Source of the DNA: Moesziomyces globuligerus
Taxonomy: Eukaryota; Basidiomycota; Ustilaginomycetes; Ustilaginales; Ustilaginaceae
Assembly (NCBI GenBank): GCA_030849465.1
Contig: JARVLF010000018.1
Coordinates: 310,001-374,000 of the forward strand
Reading direction: 5' to 3'
DNA: 64,000 bases
Both the position numbers and the translations under genes were made by a program. The number at the start of each line of letters is the position of its first letter. The stretch's first letter is position 1. The notes below the pieces were generated by a model, which saw only the letters and a program-made list of their open reading frames with translations, did no database searches and had not been told where the DNA came from. Positions 27,809-37,378 of this stretch are shown piece by piece.

Positions 27809-30800
27809 ATGACCTCCGTCTCCGCTGCCGGCGCCGTCGCCCGCATCGCCGCGCTCGCTTCGGCCACGCTCGTCAGCGTCGCTCCCTCCGGCAAGGCTTC
27901 TTCGTCTTCCTTCGCTTCCGTCGTCGACAAGGCCACCGAGCTCAACGCCGAGGTCGAGCTCGAGCACCTCAACCAGCATGTCGAGCTCGGCTCCGTCCTC
28001 ACCCAGCTCAAGCCTGCTGGCAACGGCCTCATTTCCGTCCTCTCCCACGCTCACCAGCAGACCTTCACCCGCCTCGTCCCTCACCTTCCCAAGCTCGTCA
28101 ACACCCCGCTCGTCCTCCACGTCGCTAGCGCCGGCGAGCACAGCGATGTCATGGCTCTCCGCCAGTCTGGCTTCGTCCTCCTCCACTCTTCCACCGCCGC
28201 TCAGGCCCACGACCACGCGCTTCTTGCCACCAAGATCGCCACCTCCGCCAAGCGCGCCGTACTCCACTTCTTCGAGGACGTCTCCGGCGCGGTAGAGGAG
28301 GTGACCAACGTCGACCTTGCCTCCTTCATCGGCTCCGTCGCAGCTTCCTCCAGCTCCGAAGCCTCGCCCAAGCTCAACGCCTCAAACGGTGTCAACGGTC
28401 ATGCCAACGGCGTCAACGGCCACGCCAACGGCACCAACGGTCACGCTAGCGCCGCCGCTAGCGAGGCTGGCTTTGACGACCTCGAGTCGGCTATCGATGC
28501 CGCCTACGAGGATGTCGCCGAGCTCGTCGGTCACGCCGTCGAGCCCTTCCAGCTCGTCGGTGTCTCGGACGCCACCAACCTCGCCGTCGTCCTGGGCGCC
28601 GGCTCCGAGACCCTGCAGGACTACACTGCCCCTCACAACGACCTCGCCGTGCTCGACGTCCGCCTCGTTCGACCCTCGTTGCCTCAGCGCTTGCTCGACG
28701 CCATCCCTGCCGGCATCCAGCGCATCGCCGTGCTCGAGCAGAGCATCAAGAGGACCACCAAGCTCGGCCCCCTCTTCGTCGACGTCGCCACCGCTTTCCA
28801 GGGCTCTGAGCGCGCCCTCCCCTCCGTCTTTGTCAGCGGCATTCTCGGCCACATCGACGACGGCGACAAGGCTGCCAAGGAGCTCATCAAGGCGCTCGAG
28901 GCTCCCAAGGCCAAGCACGCTTTCGTCGTTGGTGATGTCCAGAAGCTTGCGGCGCGCGCTCAGGCTGCTCCTGCTGCTGCCGCCGCCTCGGCTGGCCCCG
29001 TCTCGGTGCCCAAGCACGAGGAGGCCTACAACCTCATGCTCGAGCAGGTCTTTGCCGAGCGTCTCTCCGTGGTCAACTCGGCCAACGAGCAGGCCGATGA
29101 CCACCCCGCCGCTCGCAGCCCCGAGTACGCTTTCGGTCAGGTCCTCGCCCAGCTGGAGCAGCGTGACGAGCTCGTTCGTGCCGTCAACGACGCGCTTCGC
29201 GATGGCGGTGTCTCGACCGAGCTTCACGAGGCGCTCTCCCAGTGGCTCGTCGCTAAGGCCGACGCCAAGAAGAACGTAGCTGCCAGCAACAGGGTCGCCT
29301 CGCTGCTCCAGTCGGCTCCTTCGCCCGCTGCGCTCGACAAGATCAAGTCGCTTTCCTCGCACCTTGCTCTCAAGAGCCGTTGGATCGTCGGAAGCGACGC
29401 CTGGGCCTACGACGCCGGCATGGGCGGTGTCCACCACGTCATCGCCTCCGGTCGCAACGTCAACATGCTCATCTTCGACAGCGTCCCCTACACCAAGCGC
29501 GACGCTCAGGCTGCTCACAAGCGCAAGAAGGACATCGCCCTTTACGCCATGAACTACGGCAACGTCTATGTCGCCAGCACCGCCATCTACGCCGACTACA
29601 CCCAGGTTCTTCACGCGCTCATGGAGGCTGACAAGTTCGATGGTCCCTCCGTCGTTCTTGCTTACGTCCCCTACCGCACCGAGGATGCGCCTGCGCTCGA
29701 CGTCCTGCGCGAGACCAAGCTCGCCGTCGACTCGGGCTACTGGCCGCTCTTCCGCTGGGACCCCAGCGCAGAGGCCCGCGGCTCCGAGGTCTTCCGCCTC
29801 GACGGTGTTCGTCTGCGTGAGCAGCTCCAGCAGTTCCTCGACCGCCAGAACCTCTTCACCACCCTCGTCAACTCGCGACCCGAGCTCTCCTACGACATTG
29901 CCGCTTCGCAGGGCAACGCCCTCCGCGAGCTTCAGCGCCGCAAGGCTAAGGAGGCGTACGAGAAGATGCTCGGCTCTCTCGACGGCCCTCCCCTGCTCGT
30001 TCTCGTCGCTTCCGACGGTGGCAACGCCGAGAAGGTCGGCAAGAAGCTCACTGCCCGCGCCAAGGCTCGTGGTGTTGCCGCCCGTATGCTCACCATGGAC
30101 GACTACCCCGTCACCGAGGAGCTCAAGGATGAGAAGAACATCGTCTTCCTCACCTCCACTGCCGGCCAGGGCGAGGCGCCTCAGAACGGTCGCTTCACCT
30201 ACAAGGCGCTCCACGCCATGCCCGTCTCCACGCTCCCCGACTCGGTCAACTTCACCGTGTTCGCCATGGGTGACAGCCACTACTGGCCGCGACCCGAGGA
30301 CGCTCACTACTACAACAAGCCCGGCAAGGACATCGACGTCCGCCTCGAGCAGCTCGGTGCCACGCGCATGGCGCCCATCGGCCTGGGTGACGACCAGGAC
30401 GCTGACGGCTACCAGACTGGCTACAAGATCTGGGAGCCGTTGCTCTGGAAGGCGCTTGGCGTCGACACGGTCGAGGTCAAGGAGGCCGAGCCCGAGCCGA
30501 TCACCAACGAGCACATGAAGATCGCCTCCAACTACCTCCGTGGTACCATTAAGGAGGCGCTCGAGGACAAGTCGACCGGCGCTATCCCCGAGACCGACGG
30601 CCAGCTGACCAAGTTCCACGGCACCTATATGCAGTACGACCGCGACACGCTCGAGGAGCGCAAGGCCGCCGGTCTCGAGCCTGCGTACAGCTTCATGATC
30701 CGCGCACGTATCCCCGGTGGTGTGGTCACGCCCGAGCAGTGGGTCCAGCTCGACGACGTGGCGGAGAAGTACGGCAACCAGACCGTCAAGATCACCACGC

Positions 30801-32296
30801 GCCAGACCATCCAGTACCACTGTGTCATCAAGAGCAACCTCAAGGCCGCCATGCAGGGCATCAACAAGTCGATGCTCGACACCATCGCGGCGTGCGGCGA
30901 CGTGAACCGAAACGTCATGTGCTCGCCCAACCCGAACCTGAGCGAGCTGCACGAGGATGTCTTCGAGTTTTCCAAGTCGATCTCGGAGCACCTGCTGCCG
31001 CGCATGAACGCCTACCACGAGATCTGGCTCGACAAGGAGACCGACAGCTCCAAGCAGCTGCTCGTCGGTGGTGTTCTGCAGGACTACGAGCCGCTGTACG
31101 GCCCTTACTACCTGCCGCGAAAGTTCAAGATCGCCATTGCCGTGCCGCCGCGTAACGACACGGACTGCTTCGCGCACGACATTGGCCTGATCGCCATCGC
31201 GGACCCCAAGACCAAGCGCTTGGCCGGTTTCAACCTGGCCGTCGGTGGTGGCATGGGTGTGACCCACTCGATGAAGGCCACCTACCCGCGTCTCGGCAGC
31301 GTGATTGGCTTTGTGACGCCCGAGCAGACGCTCGACGCGTGCCGCATCGTCATGCTCATCCAGCGCGACACGGGCAACCGCGCCAACCGCAAGCAGGCGC
31401 GTCTGAAGTACACCATCGACAAGCACTGGGGTGGCGCGGACAACTTCAAGGCCGAGGTCGAGCGTCGTCTGGGCTACAAGCTCGCCGAGGCGAGGTCGTA
31501 CAAGTTTGAGACCAACACGGATCTGTACGGCTGGACGCAGGACTACAAGGGCAACTACCACTGCACCTTGTGGCTCGAGAACGGCCGTGTCAAGGACGAG
31601 CCTGGTGCGCCGTTCCGCACGGGTCTGCGCGAGCTGTGCAAGATCCACAAGGGCGCGTTCAGGCTGACGCCCAACCAGCACATCATTGTTTCGGACATCA
31701 AGCCCGAGGACAAGGATGCCATCGACGCGCACCTGCGCAAGTACAAGATGAACAACTGGGAGCACTCGGGTGTCAAGCTCAGCGCGAGTGCGTGCGTGGC
31801 CTTCCCCACGTGTGGTCTGGCCATGGCCGAGTCGGAGCGCTACCTGCCGCTGCTCATGGACAAGGTCGAGGCGATCTTTGAGGCCAACGGACTGCGCAGC
31901 GCGGACACGGTCTTCCGCATGTCCGGATGTGCCAACGGCTGCTCGCGTCCCTGGATGGCCGAGGCCGGTTTCGTCGGCAAGGCCCCCGGTCAGTACGTGA
32001 TGACGCTCGGTGGCTCTCACAACGGCACGAGGCTCTCCAAGATCTACCGCGAGTCGGTCAACGAGGAGGAGATCCTCGAGATCATGAACAAGCTCGTGCC
32101 CATGTATGCCCAGAACCGCATCGAGGGCGAGTCGTTCGGCGACTACGTCATCCGTGCCGGCGTCATCAAGCCCACCACCGAAGGCAAGGCGTTCTACGAA
32201 GATATGTGCCCCTCGGACGTCGTGCCCCCCTCGGCAGCTGCTAAGAAGGGCCCGGCCCAGGCCACCGAGCACTACGACCGCTCCTCGTCCGCGTGA
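27809..32296 (+). CDS. MET5: Sulfite reductase [NADPH] beta subunit (hemoprotein)
   Basis: 1495 residues, intronless, close to yeast Met5 (1442). Order: an N-terminal region related to pyruvate-ferredoxin oxidoreductase domains (to ~700), a flavodoxin-like FMN domain at about 730-890 (VLVASDGGNAEKVGKK, TSTAGQGEAPQNG, FAMGDSHYWP), then the siroheme/4Fe-4S hemoprotein core at ~900-1440. The core carries TRQTIQYHCVIKSNLKAAMQ, NVMCSPNP, ACVAFPTCGLAMAESERYLP and SGCANGCSRP, which supply the cluster cysteines. It reduces sulfite to sulfide with the alpha subunit (Met10) for cysteine and methionine synthesis. Start: the ATG at 27809 follows a C/T-rich leader and CAAG; another in-frame ATG 8 codons earlier (27785) is possible. 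A Gly-Val-Asn-Gly-His-Ala-type repeat at residues ~192-213 looks like a flexible insert. Confidence 0.95.
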   Translation: MTSVSAAGAVARIAALASATLVSVAPSGKASSSSFASVVDKATELNAEVELEHLNQHVELGSVLTQLKPAGNGLISVLSHAHQQTFTRLVPHLPKLVNTPLVLHVASAGEHSDVMALRQSGFVLLHSSTAAQAHDHALLATKIATSAKRAVLHFFEDVSGAVEEVTNVDLASFIGSVAASSSSEASPKLNASNGVNGHANGVNGHANGTNGHASAAASEAGFDDLESAIDAAYEDVAELVGHAVEPFQLVGVSDATNLAVVLGAGSETLQDYTAPHNDLAVLDVRLVRPSLPQRLLDAIPAGIQRIAVLEQSIKRTTKLGPLFVDVATAFQGSERALPSVFVSGILGHIDDGDKAAKELIKALEAPKAKHAFVVGDVQKLAARAQAAPAAAAASAGPVSVPKHEEAYNLMLEQVFAERLSVVNSANEQADDHPAARSPEYAFGQVLAQLEQRDELVRAVNDALRDGGVSTELHEALSQWLVAKADAKKNVAASNRVASLLQSAPSPAALDKIKSLSSHLALKSRWIVGSDAWAYDAGMGGVHHVIASGRNVNMLIFDSVPYTKRDAQAAHKRKKDIALYAMNYGNVYVASTAIYADYTQVLHALMEADKFDGPSVVLAYVPYRTEDAPALDVLRETKLAVDSGYWPLFRWDPSAEARGSEVFRLDGVRLREQLQQFLDRQNLFTTLVNSRPELSYDIAASQGNALRELQRRKAKEAYEKMLGSLDGPPLLVLVASDGGNAEKVGKKLTARAKARGVAARMLTMDDYPVTEELKDEKNIVFLTSTAGQGEAPQNGRFTYKALHAMPVSTLPDSVNFTVFAMGDSHYWPRPEDAHYYNKPGKDIDVRLEQLGATRMAPIGLGDDQDADGYQTGYKIWEPLLWKALGVDTVEVKEAEPEPITNEHMKIASNYLRGTIKEALEDKSTGAIPETDGQLTKFHGTYMQYDRDTLEERKAAGLEPAYSFMIRARIPGGVVTPEQWVQLDDVAEKYGNQTVKITTRQTIQYHCVIKSNLKAAMQGINKSMLDTIAACGDVNRNVMCSPNPNLSELHEDVFEFSKSISEHLLPRMNAYHEIWLDKETDSSKQLLVGGVLQDYEPLYGPYYLPRKFKIAIAVPPRNDTDCFAHDIGLIAIADPKTKRLAGFNLAVGGGMGVTHSMKATYPRLGSVIGFVTPEQTLDACRIVMLIQRDTGNRANRKQARLKYTIDKHWGGADNFKAEVERRLGYKLAEARSYKFETNTDLYGWTQDYKGNYHCTLWLENGRVKDEPGAPFRTGLRELCKIHKGAFRLTPNQHIIVSDIKPEDKDAIDAHLRKYKMNNWEHSGVKLSASACVAFPTCGLAMAESERYLPLLMDKVEAIFEANGLRSADTVFRMSGCANGCSRPWMAEAGFVGKAPGQYVMTLGGSHNGTRLSKIYRESVNEEEILEIMNKLVPMYAQNRIEGESFGDYVIRAGVIKPTTEGKAFYEDMCPSDVVPPSAAAKKGPAQATEHYDRSSSA

Positions 32297-32641
32297 TTCG
32301 GCCAACAAAAAAAGACACGTTTCAACACATTTGTCTATTCTCTCCCTCCCTCGTTTCGTAGTTTATGCCCCATATGTTCTCATGCTCCAGTTGCAAATCA
32401 TAGATCGTTTTCCTGAACTGGCGCACCCGACTGTCGTGGTTGAGTCAGCGCGAGGTCGCTCCTTCCTCGGGTGCTTTCTGTCGTGTGGCTATGGCGTGTC
32501 CCCTACAAGTCGGCGAAAGATGCCTGTGAAGTAAGCGGTCCATCGGTTGCGATGACCAGATCTCAGGCGGAAGGACGGTGCAATGGCTTCTAATTGCTAC
32601 TCAATAGAACGAAAGGAAGATGCCGGTTGACGGACTGGAGG

Positions 32642-33478
32642 CTATGCGTGGCCGTTGACGCCGTTGGCTTTGGCGGTAGGGTCGTTCTGGAGCTGGATGC
32701 GCTTGGCGAGTTCGGAGACGCCTTTTGCCTCTCCCTTGTCCGGCTCCTCTGCGTTGATGGTGAGTACGAGGCCGGAGCCGTCGTGCTTCCAGGCGGCGGT
32801 GACGCTACGGAGGTCCTCGACGATAAAGTCGGGGTGTTCGAGCGCCATCTTCTCTCCTGCGTGGGTGGTCCTTAATGCGAGGGTCTTTGCGCCTGCTCTT
32901 CTACCGGACCTGACACCGGGGGGAGCGTCCTCTACGACCAGACACCTGCTGATATCCCTGCGGCACTTTTCGGCTCCGAGCAGGTAGGGTTGGGGATCCG
33001 GCTTGCCCTTGGTGCAGAGGTCCGAGGTGACAAACACCTGCGGCGGTTCGCTAACGCCGGCGGTGGCAAAACCCTGCTGAGCGTACGCCTTGGTGGCCGA
33101 AGTAACGATTGCCCAACCATGGTTCTCAGAGCCGTGGGGACGCGTCGAGTTGATCTGGTGCAGAAGCTCCTTGGCACCAGGCATGGCTACGATCGAACCA
33201 CCCTGACCGCGCGAGGCGTTTTCGCGCGCCACGACGAGGATGTTGGACTCGAACCGCTCCACTTCGGCCTGCAGCTGGTGCTGAGGAATCGAAGGGATGA
33301 ATCGCTGCAGGTTCTCCACAGTACGATAGCCGTGGCAGGTCTGCATGACAAAGTCGAGATCGAGCTTGTACTCGTGTGCGAACGAGGCCCAGGTCGCATT
33401 CACCGCAGGCGTAGAGTCGATCAACGTCCCATCCATGTCGAACAGGATCGTATCCACTTCGACCGTAACCGTCTTCAT
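32642..33478 (-). CDS. HAD-superfamily phosphatase (glycerol-3-phosphatase/DOG-like)
   Basis: 278 residues, intronless, starting at 33478; 44 upstream codons in frame are hydrophobic and unlike the family. Motif I is FDMDGTLIDS with nucleophile Asp14 and acid/base Asp16. Motif II is the Thr/Ser in WAIVTSATKAYAQ. Motif III is the Lys in CTKGKPDPQPYLLGAEK. Motif IV is CLVVEDAPPGVRSG. The helical cap lies between about 20 and 95. This set is that of Gpp1/Gpp2 glycerol-3-phosphatases and the related Dog 2-deoxyglucose-6-phosphatases; which substrate applies cannot be decided. If Gpp-like, it would make glycerol for osmotic balance. The last residues are NGVNGHA, the same peptide that is repeated in the neighbouring MET5 product. 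Convergent with MET5, 345 bp between stops. Confidence 0.87.
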   Translation of the reverse strand: MKTVTVEVDTILFDMDGTLIDSTPAVNATWASFAHEYKLDLDFVMQTCHGYRTVENLQRFIPSIPQHQLQAEVERFESNILVVARENASRGQGGSIVAMPGAKELLHQINSTRPHGSENHGWAIVTSATKAYAQQGFATAGVSEPPQVFVTSDLCTKGKPDPQPYLLGAEKCRRDISRCLVVEDAPPGVRSGRRAGAKTLALRTTHAGEKMALEHPDFIVEDLRSVTAAWKHDGSGLVLTINAEEPDKGEAKGVSELAKRIQLQNDPTAKANGVNGHA

Positions 33479-33708
33479 CTTGATATCCCGTACGAACGTG
33501 CGCAGAAGAATGAGCGAGCAAGGAAAATTGAAGATGATGGAGAGGAAGCAAGTGCGATGCGAGATCGAGTTTAAACTTCCAAGCGCGCCTCCGGTCGGAA
33601 AGGGTTTCATGCGCGTGCATCATCCGCCCCACGTCGACGTCCACGTTCTACCGCCTCGCCATGCCGAAGACCTCCCACCTTCCCACCCAGCAGCGCGTGC
33701 CATCATCC

Positions 33709-33709
<1 letters not shown>

Positions 33710-33756
<47 letters not shown>

Positions 33757-33757
33757 C
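33710..33757 (+). repeat. Hexanucleotide microsatellite (ACTCTC)n
   Basis: About eight near-perfect copies of ACTCTC ending in a degenerate ACTCACAC. It lies ~230 bp upstream of the HAD phosphatase start. Likely length-variable between strains. Confidence 0.9.
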
Positions 33758-34625
33758 ACGGGTCGGATCTGCATCGATGTGGGGCAATACGACTGGTCAG
33801 TCGGTCAATTCCCGACACCGGCATGGCGATCAGCCGGGCCGCACCGTCGTGCATTTGGCGCGTCACGCCGGCCCACAGCGACCCCGATGTCCCCGAACAA
33901 CGTGAGCACTCGCCCCCAAACCTCGCTTGCATGCTTGAACTGTGGCGTTTCGGCCGCCCGACTCGGCGCAACCGTTCTTCCCGACGGCAAATTTAAGCAC
34001 CGATTTCAGCTGGGCGATCTAACAAAATCACCGCTTCCTCTCGCGCTGCTTGGCCCTGTGCACCGCCTGTCTCTGGCGGCAGACCTTGATGTCAACGACA
34101 GTCGGGAAGCTCGTTCCCATACTCTCAGGACGTCTAAGGCTATCCTGTACATGGAAAGGGAGGTCGGGTGGAGTCCATACAAGACCTGGCAAAGCGGGTT
34201 CGGCGCCTGTAGCGAATGCCAGGGTCCATACGCTGAAGCGGAACGGCGATGCCCGATCGATTGGGGCACTTTGGTGCCTGCATCGGTGATATCTAAGAAC
34301 CATCACGGGTCCGAGACCGCGAACGAATTTTGACTGGCAGGGAGACTGCACGTGACGCGTACTCAAAACTATACTTTTTCGAATTCTAGCTTGCCAGCCG
34401 CTCAACCTCTCGCCCCGACTCAGGAATCCCTGTTGGCCAGGATTGCCCGGCAGTAGTCAGCGCCATGCCCGTGCCTCGAAACACTGCTGTCTGCAAGCCC
34501 GAAAAGGCCAAGCCAGCTGGACAGCCTGTGTCGACGAAGCTGGCAGCAGCGGCCAGCCGGCCCCGAAATTCGCAGCCTCCTCGTGTGGCTACAGAATTGG
34601 CGGTGAGCAGTGTGAGTGAGAGAGG

Positions 34626-34643
34626 ATGTGTGTGTGTGTGTGT
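34626..34643 (+). repeat. Dinucleotide (TG)n microsatellite
   Basis: Nine TG units in the non-coding region between the HAD phosphatase and RPL13. Confidence 0.85.
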
Positions 34644-35799
34644 TGAGCCGCCGTGCGCTGCCGCGCCCCGTCCAGTGGAGAGAGGTGCTGGTCGTCACTC
34701 CTTCCTCTCCCCCTCATCTTCGACCATCCACCCCTCAAGATCATATCAAAGTACGTATCCGCCATCAGCAGCAGCGAGCATAGACACTGTCAGTGTACTC
34801 CCGCCAGCACACGCAGCAGAACCACGCTTTGGGACACCGCACACCACCGACAGCCACACGCAGAGACGATACGGCAGAGAGAGGCACGCATGGCAGAGAC
34901 AGCAGACGAAAGACCCGACACACATCAGCCACCAGCTTCAGCATACGAGCGACTGCCACTTTCACCGTCAGACGTTGGGAATGGCATCGCCAATCGACAT
35001 CGTAACGCAGCAGGCAAATGCCAACCTGGACTTTGACATGCCAACCTCCAGCCACTCACACGATGAGGACTTCACAGCATGAGCGATAAGAAGGCTGGAC
35101 AGAGGAAGAATCGAATGCAGCAGCGACCTTGCATCTAGAGGTATTGCTAGCCTGCGAAGCTGGCGGTTGTCCATTGATGTGGCAACCTAAGCCGATGCGG
35201 TCCTGGTGTCGAGGGATTGGGCATGCTAGCCTTCTTATTTGAAGACAGCCCTTCATGATTCCGTGCGGGCGTCGCATCGCCATCAGCCGCCACTAGCGCC
35301 ACTCCGCTCCCAGCAATCAGCGACATCGAGCTTTTCTCTTCTACATCCGAAGTCGCCGAGCCGCCTCGTTCCCGCCAACGACAGCGATATAATCGATACA
35401 GATCACTGCGCTCGACATCTCACCGGCACGCATCCTCAGCAATCATCGACACTCCAACATGTCCTCTCGCCACGCATGTTTGATGCGTCAGATCTGGTCG
35501 TCAACGACTGGAATCAATCCCGCCAATATGTCAGCACGCGCATGTCCACGCTACTAGATTCGCCCGCCATCCGATTCTGTCTCTCGCTCCAGCCTGCTCT
35601 TTCTCGTCTCACGTTTCTGCAAGGCGCGGTGTGCCGTGTGCAGTGTGCATCTCAGCTGGTTCGCACTCTAGTCCGCTCGCTGTGCTCAATTTTCGCACCA
35701 ACCCAAATCTCGCGAAACTCGAAACTGACTTTTCCCCTTTTTCCGCTTCGACTTCCACCTCACTCTCGAACAACTCCATCCAACACTTTGCTCCAAAAG

Positions 35800-36429
35800 A
35801 TGGCCGTGAAGCACAACAACATCCTTCACAACAACCACTTCCGCAAGGACTGGCAGCGTCGGGTCAAGGTCTGGTTCGACCAGCCCGGCGCCAAGAAGAG
35901 GAGACGCACTGCGCGTGAGGCCAAGGCTGCCAAGCTCGGCCTCCGCCCCGTCCAGCCCCTTCGCCCCGCTGTCCGATGCCCCACCCTCCGATACAACACC
36001 AAGGTCCGCTCCGGCCGTGGCTTCACCATCGAGGAGGTCAAGGCTGCCGGCCTCGGCAAGAAGTACGCCCGCTCCGTCGGTATCCCCGTTGACCACCGCC
36101 GCCGCAACAAGTCCGAGGAGAGCCTCAAGCTCAACGTCGAGCGCATCAAGGCCTACCAGTCGCGCCTCGTGGTCATCCCCAAGCTGACCAAGAAGAACAA
36201 GGACAAGAAGGTCGACCTCTCCAACATCGAGGCCGTCCGCTCCGTCCAGGTCGCCCTCCCCCTCCCCAAGGGTGCCGAGGCCGAGAAGCCCCGTGCCATC
36301 ACCGCCGAGGAGAAGGCCTTCAACGCCTACGAGACCCTCCGCAAGGCCCGCGGTACCCACCGCGCCGCCGGCAAGGTCAAGGCCCGCATCCAGAAGAAGG
36401 AGGAGGAGGCCGCCAACGCCAAGAAGTAA
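35800..36429 (+). CDS. RPL13: 60S ribosomal protein eL13
   Basis: 209 residues, intronless. It starts MAVKHNNILHNNHFRKDWQR, continues VKVWFDQPGAKKRRRTARE, RSGRGFTIEEVKAAGLG, SVGIPVDHRRRNKSEESLKL and ends in a Lys-rich AARKK-like tail. All are hallmarks of eL13, which binds 28S rRNA near the large-subunit surface. The frame is open for 187 codons upstream of the ATG at 35800, but that is non-coding sequence: the conserved N-terminus and the A-rich CCAAAAG context fix the start. Codon use is very strongly biased to C-ending codons, as expected for high expression. The leader is C/T-rich. Confidence 0.97.
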   Translation: MAVKHNNILHNNHFRKDWQRRVKVWFDQPGAKKRRRTAREAKAAKLGLRPVQPLRPAVRCPTLRYNTKVRSGRGFTIEEVKAAGLGKKYARSVGIPVDHRRRNKSEESLKLNVERIKAYQSRLVVIPKLTKKNKDKKVDLSNIEAVRSVQVALPLPKGAEAEKPRAITAEEKAFNAYETLRKARGTHRAAGKVKARIQKKEEEAANAKK

Positions 36430-37378
36430 ACGCGCCGACCGATATCCTTTTATCCTGGTCTGCTTGTTGCTCTTTTCCCGTTGGTCCTCTTCTGTACTAC
36501 TTTTTTCTCCCCTCGCTCACCCATTGGCATTCGCCTTTCTGCTCCCCTTACGGGCTGCTGAGGCTGGCGCAGCGGGGGTCGACCTGTTTGTCTTCTCTTG
36601 GGGTCGGCCTTCGCGATGCGCCAGCCGCTTTCTTCCGATGCGTGCAGCGTCGTTCCCGGGTCCTAGCCTCGATGTCAGTCGGAGCGATGGCCCCTATGGG
36701 GCGTGCAGCCGCATCTTGTATTCTCTGCATTTCATCGCCGAGCTGCGTGGCGGCTCGGTTCGTCTGCACAACTCACAACCCACTCTCGCACATCAACCCC
36801 CTAACCACCCCCCCAAAAAATTTCCAAGAGATGATTCCACGCCCTTTTGGTCTTCTGCGCGATGCTGTGAGCTGTGCTGACTGGACGGGTTTGGCAGGCG
36901 CACATGAAGCGAGGTGGGAGAAGGCTGTGTGGTGGAATGAGAGGCGTGCATGTTTGGAAGAGGAGGTGGCTGTGACGGCATTGTTGAGACGGGACGGGCA
37001 CGATCGACTTGATAAGGGTCTCGAACCCACTCGTCGAGTCGGCTGGTCGGATCGAATGCGTCTGCGTGATGAACTCGCCGCAGCCGCGAGCGGTTGGCTC
37101 TCGACCACCGTCTGATCGTCCCGAGGACGAGATGAAGTCGTCGCGTCCCACCCTGCGTGCCTCCTATGGTGCACGCACCGCCCCAACGCCAGCAGCGGCT
37201 ATATAGGTTCGTGTCGCCATGAGTCTCCATCTCCCTCGAAATCTCTCCTCACGCCTGACTCTTTGCCGCCCTTTCCCTTCTCCTCCCCTTCCTATTTTGG
37301 GTGATCTGCTTCACCTACCCAGACCCGACTCGACTTTCCCTCTTTTCCCATCTTGTTGTCGTTCGTTTGTGGGTCACC
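36430..37378. other. Intergenic, ~950 bp
   Basis: Lies downstream of RPL13 and upstream of the secreted repeat protein. The right half carries a TATA box and a C/T-rich leader for the latter. Short open frames are not convincing. A stretch at ~37015-37030 looks like a tRNA T-arm on the minus strand but no tRNA folds around it. Confidence 0.5.
37200..37207 (+). promoter_or_regulatory. TATA box of the secreted repeat protein gene
   Basis: TATATAGG, 172-179 nt upstream of the ATG at 37379, followed by a C/T-rich stretch that would form the leader. Motif and position only. Confidence 0.5.

Larger units (their letters stand above)
33479..35799. other. Gene-poor region, 2.3 kb, divergent promoters
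   Basis: Between the start of the HAD phosphatase (minus) and RPL13 (plus). It holds an ACTCTC hexanucleotide array, a short TG run and C/T-rich sequence ahead of RPL13 (last ~100 bp), typical of ribosomal-protein gene leaders. Open frames of 184 and 205 codons on the plus strand lack any family resemblance. No gene supported. Confidence 0.5.

Noticed and set aside
28382..32308. 1308-codon open frame on the strand opposite MET5
   Set aside because: Mirror of the strong C-ending codon bias of MET5; composition (Val/Arg/Asp/Gly/Leu-rich, no motifs) does not resemble a protein, and MET5 is certain.
33779..34333. 184-codon plus-strand frame with several Cys pairs (CLNCG, CSEC)
   Set aside because: Spacing and context do not match a zinc finger family; no coding-like codon bias.
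34465..35082. 205-codon plus-strand frame upstream of RPL13
   Set aside because: Runs through a TG microsatellite and lacks protein-like character.
35239..35799. 187-codon upstream extension in frame with RPL13
   Set aside because: eL13 begins with the conserved MAVKHNN at 35800 and its length is right without it.
36990..37140. tRNA-like T-arm on the minus strand near 37015-37030
   Set aside because: Contains GGTTCGAGACC, but no proper D-arm, anticodon arm or acceptor stem at the right spacing.
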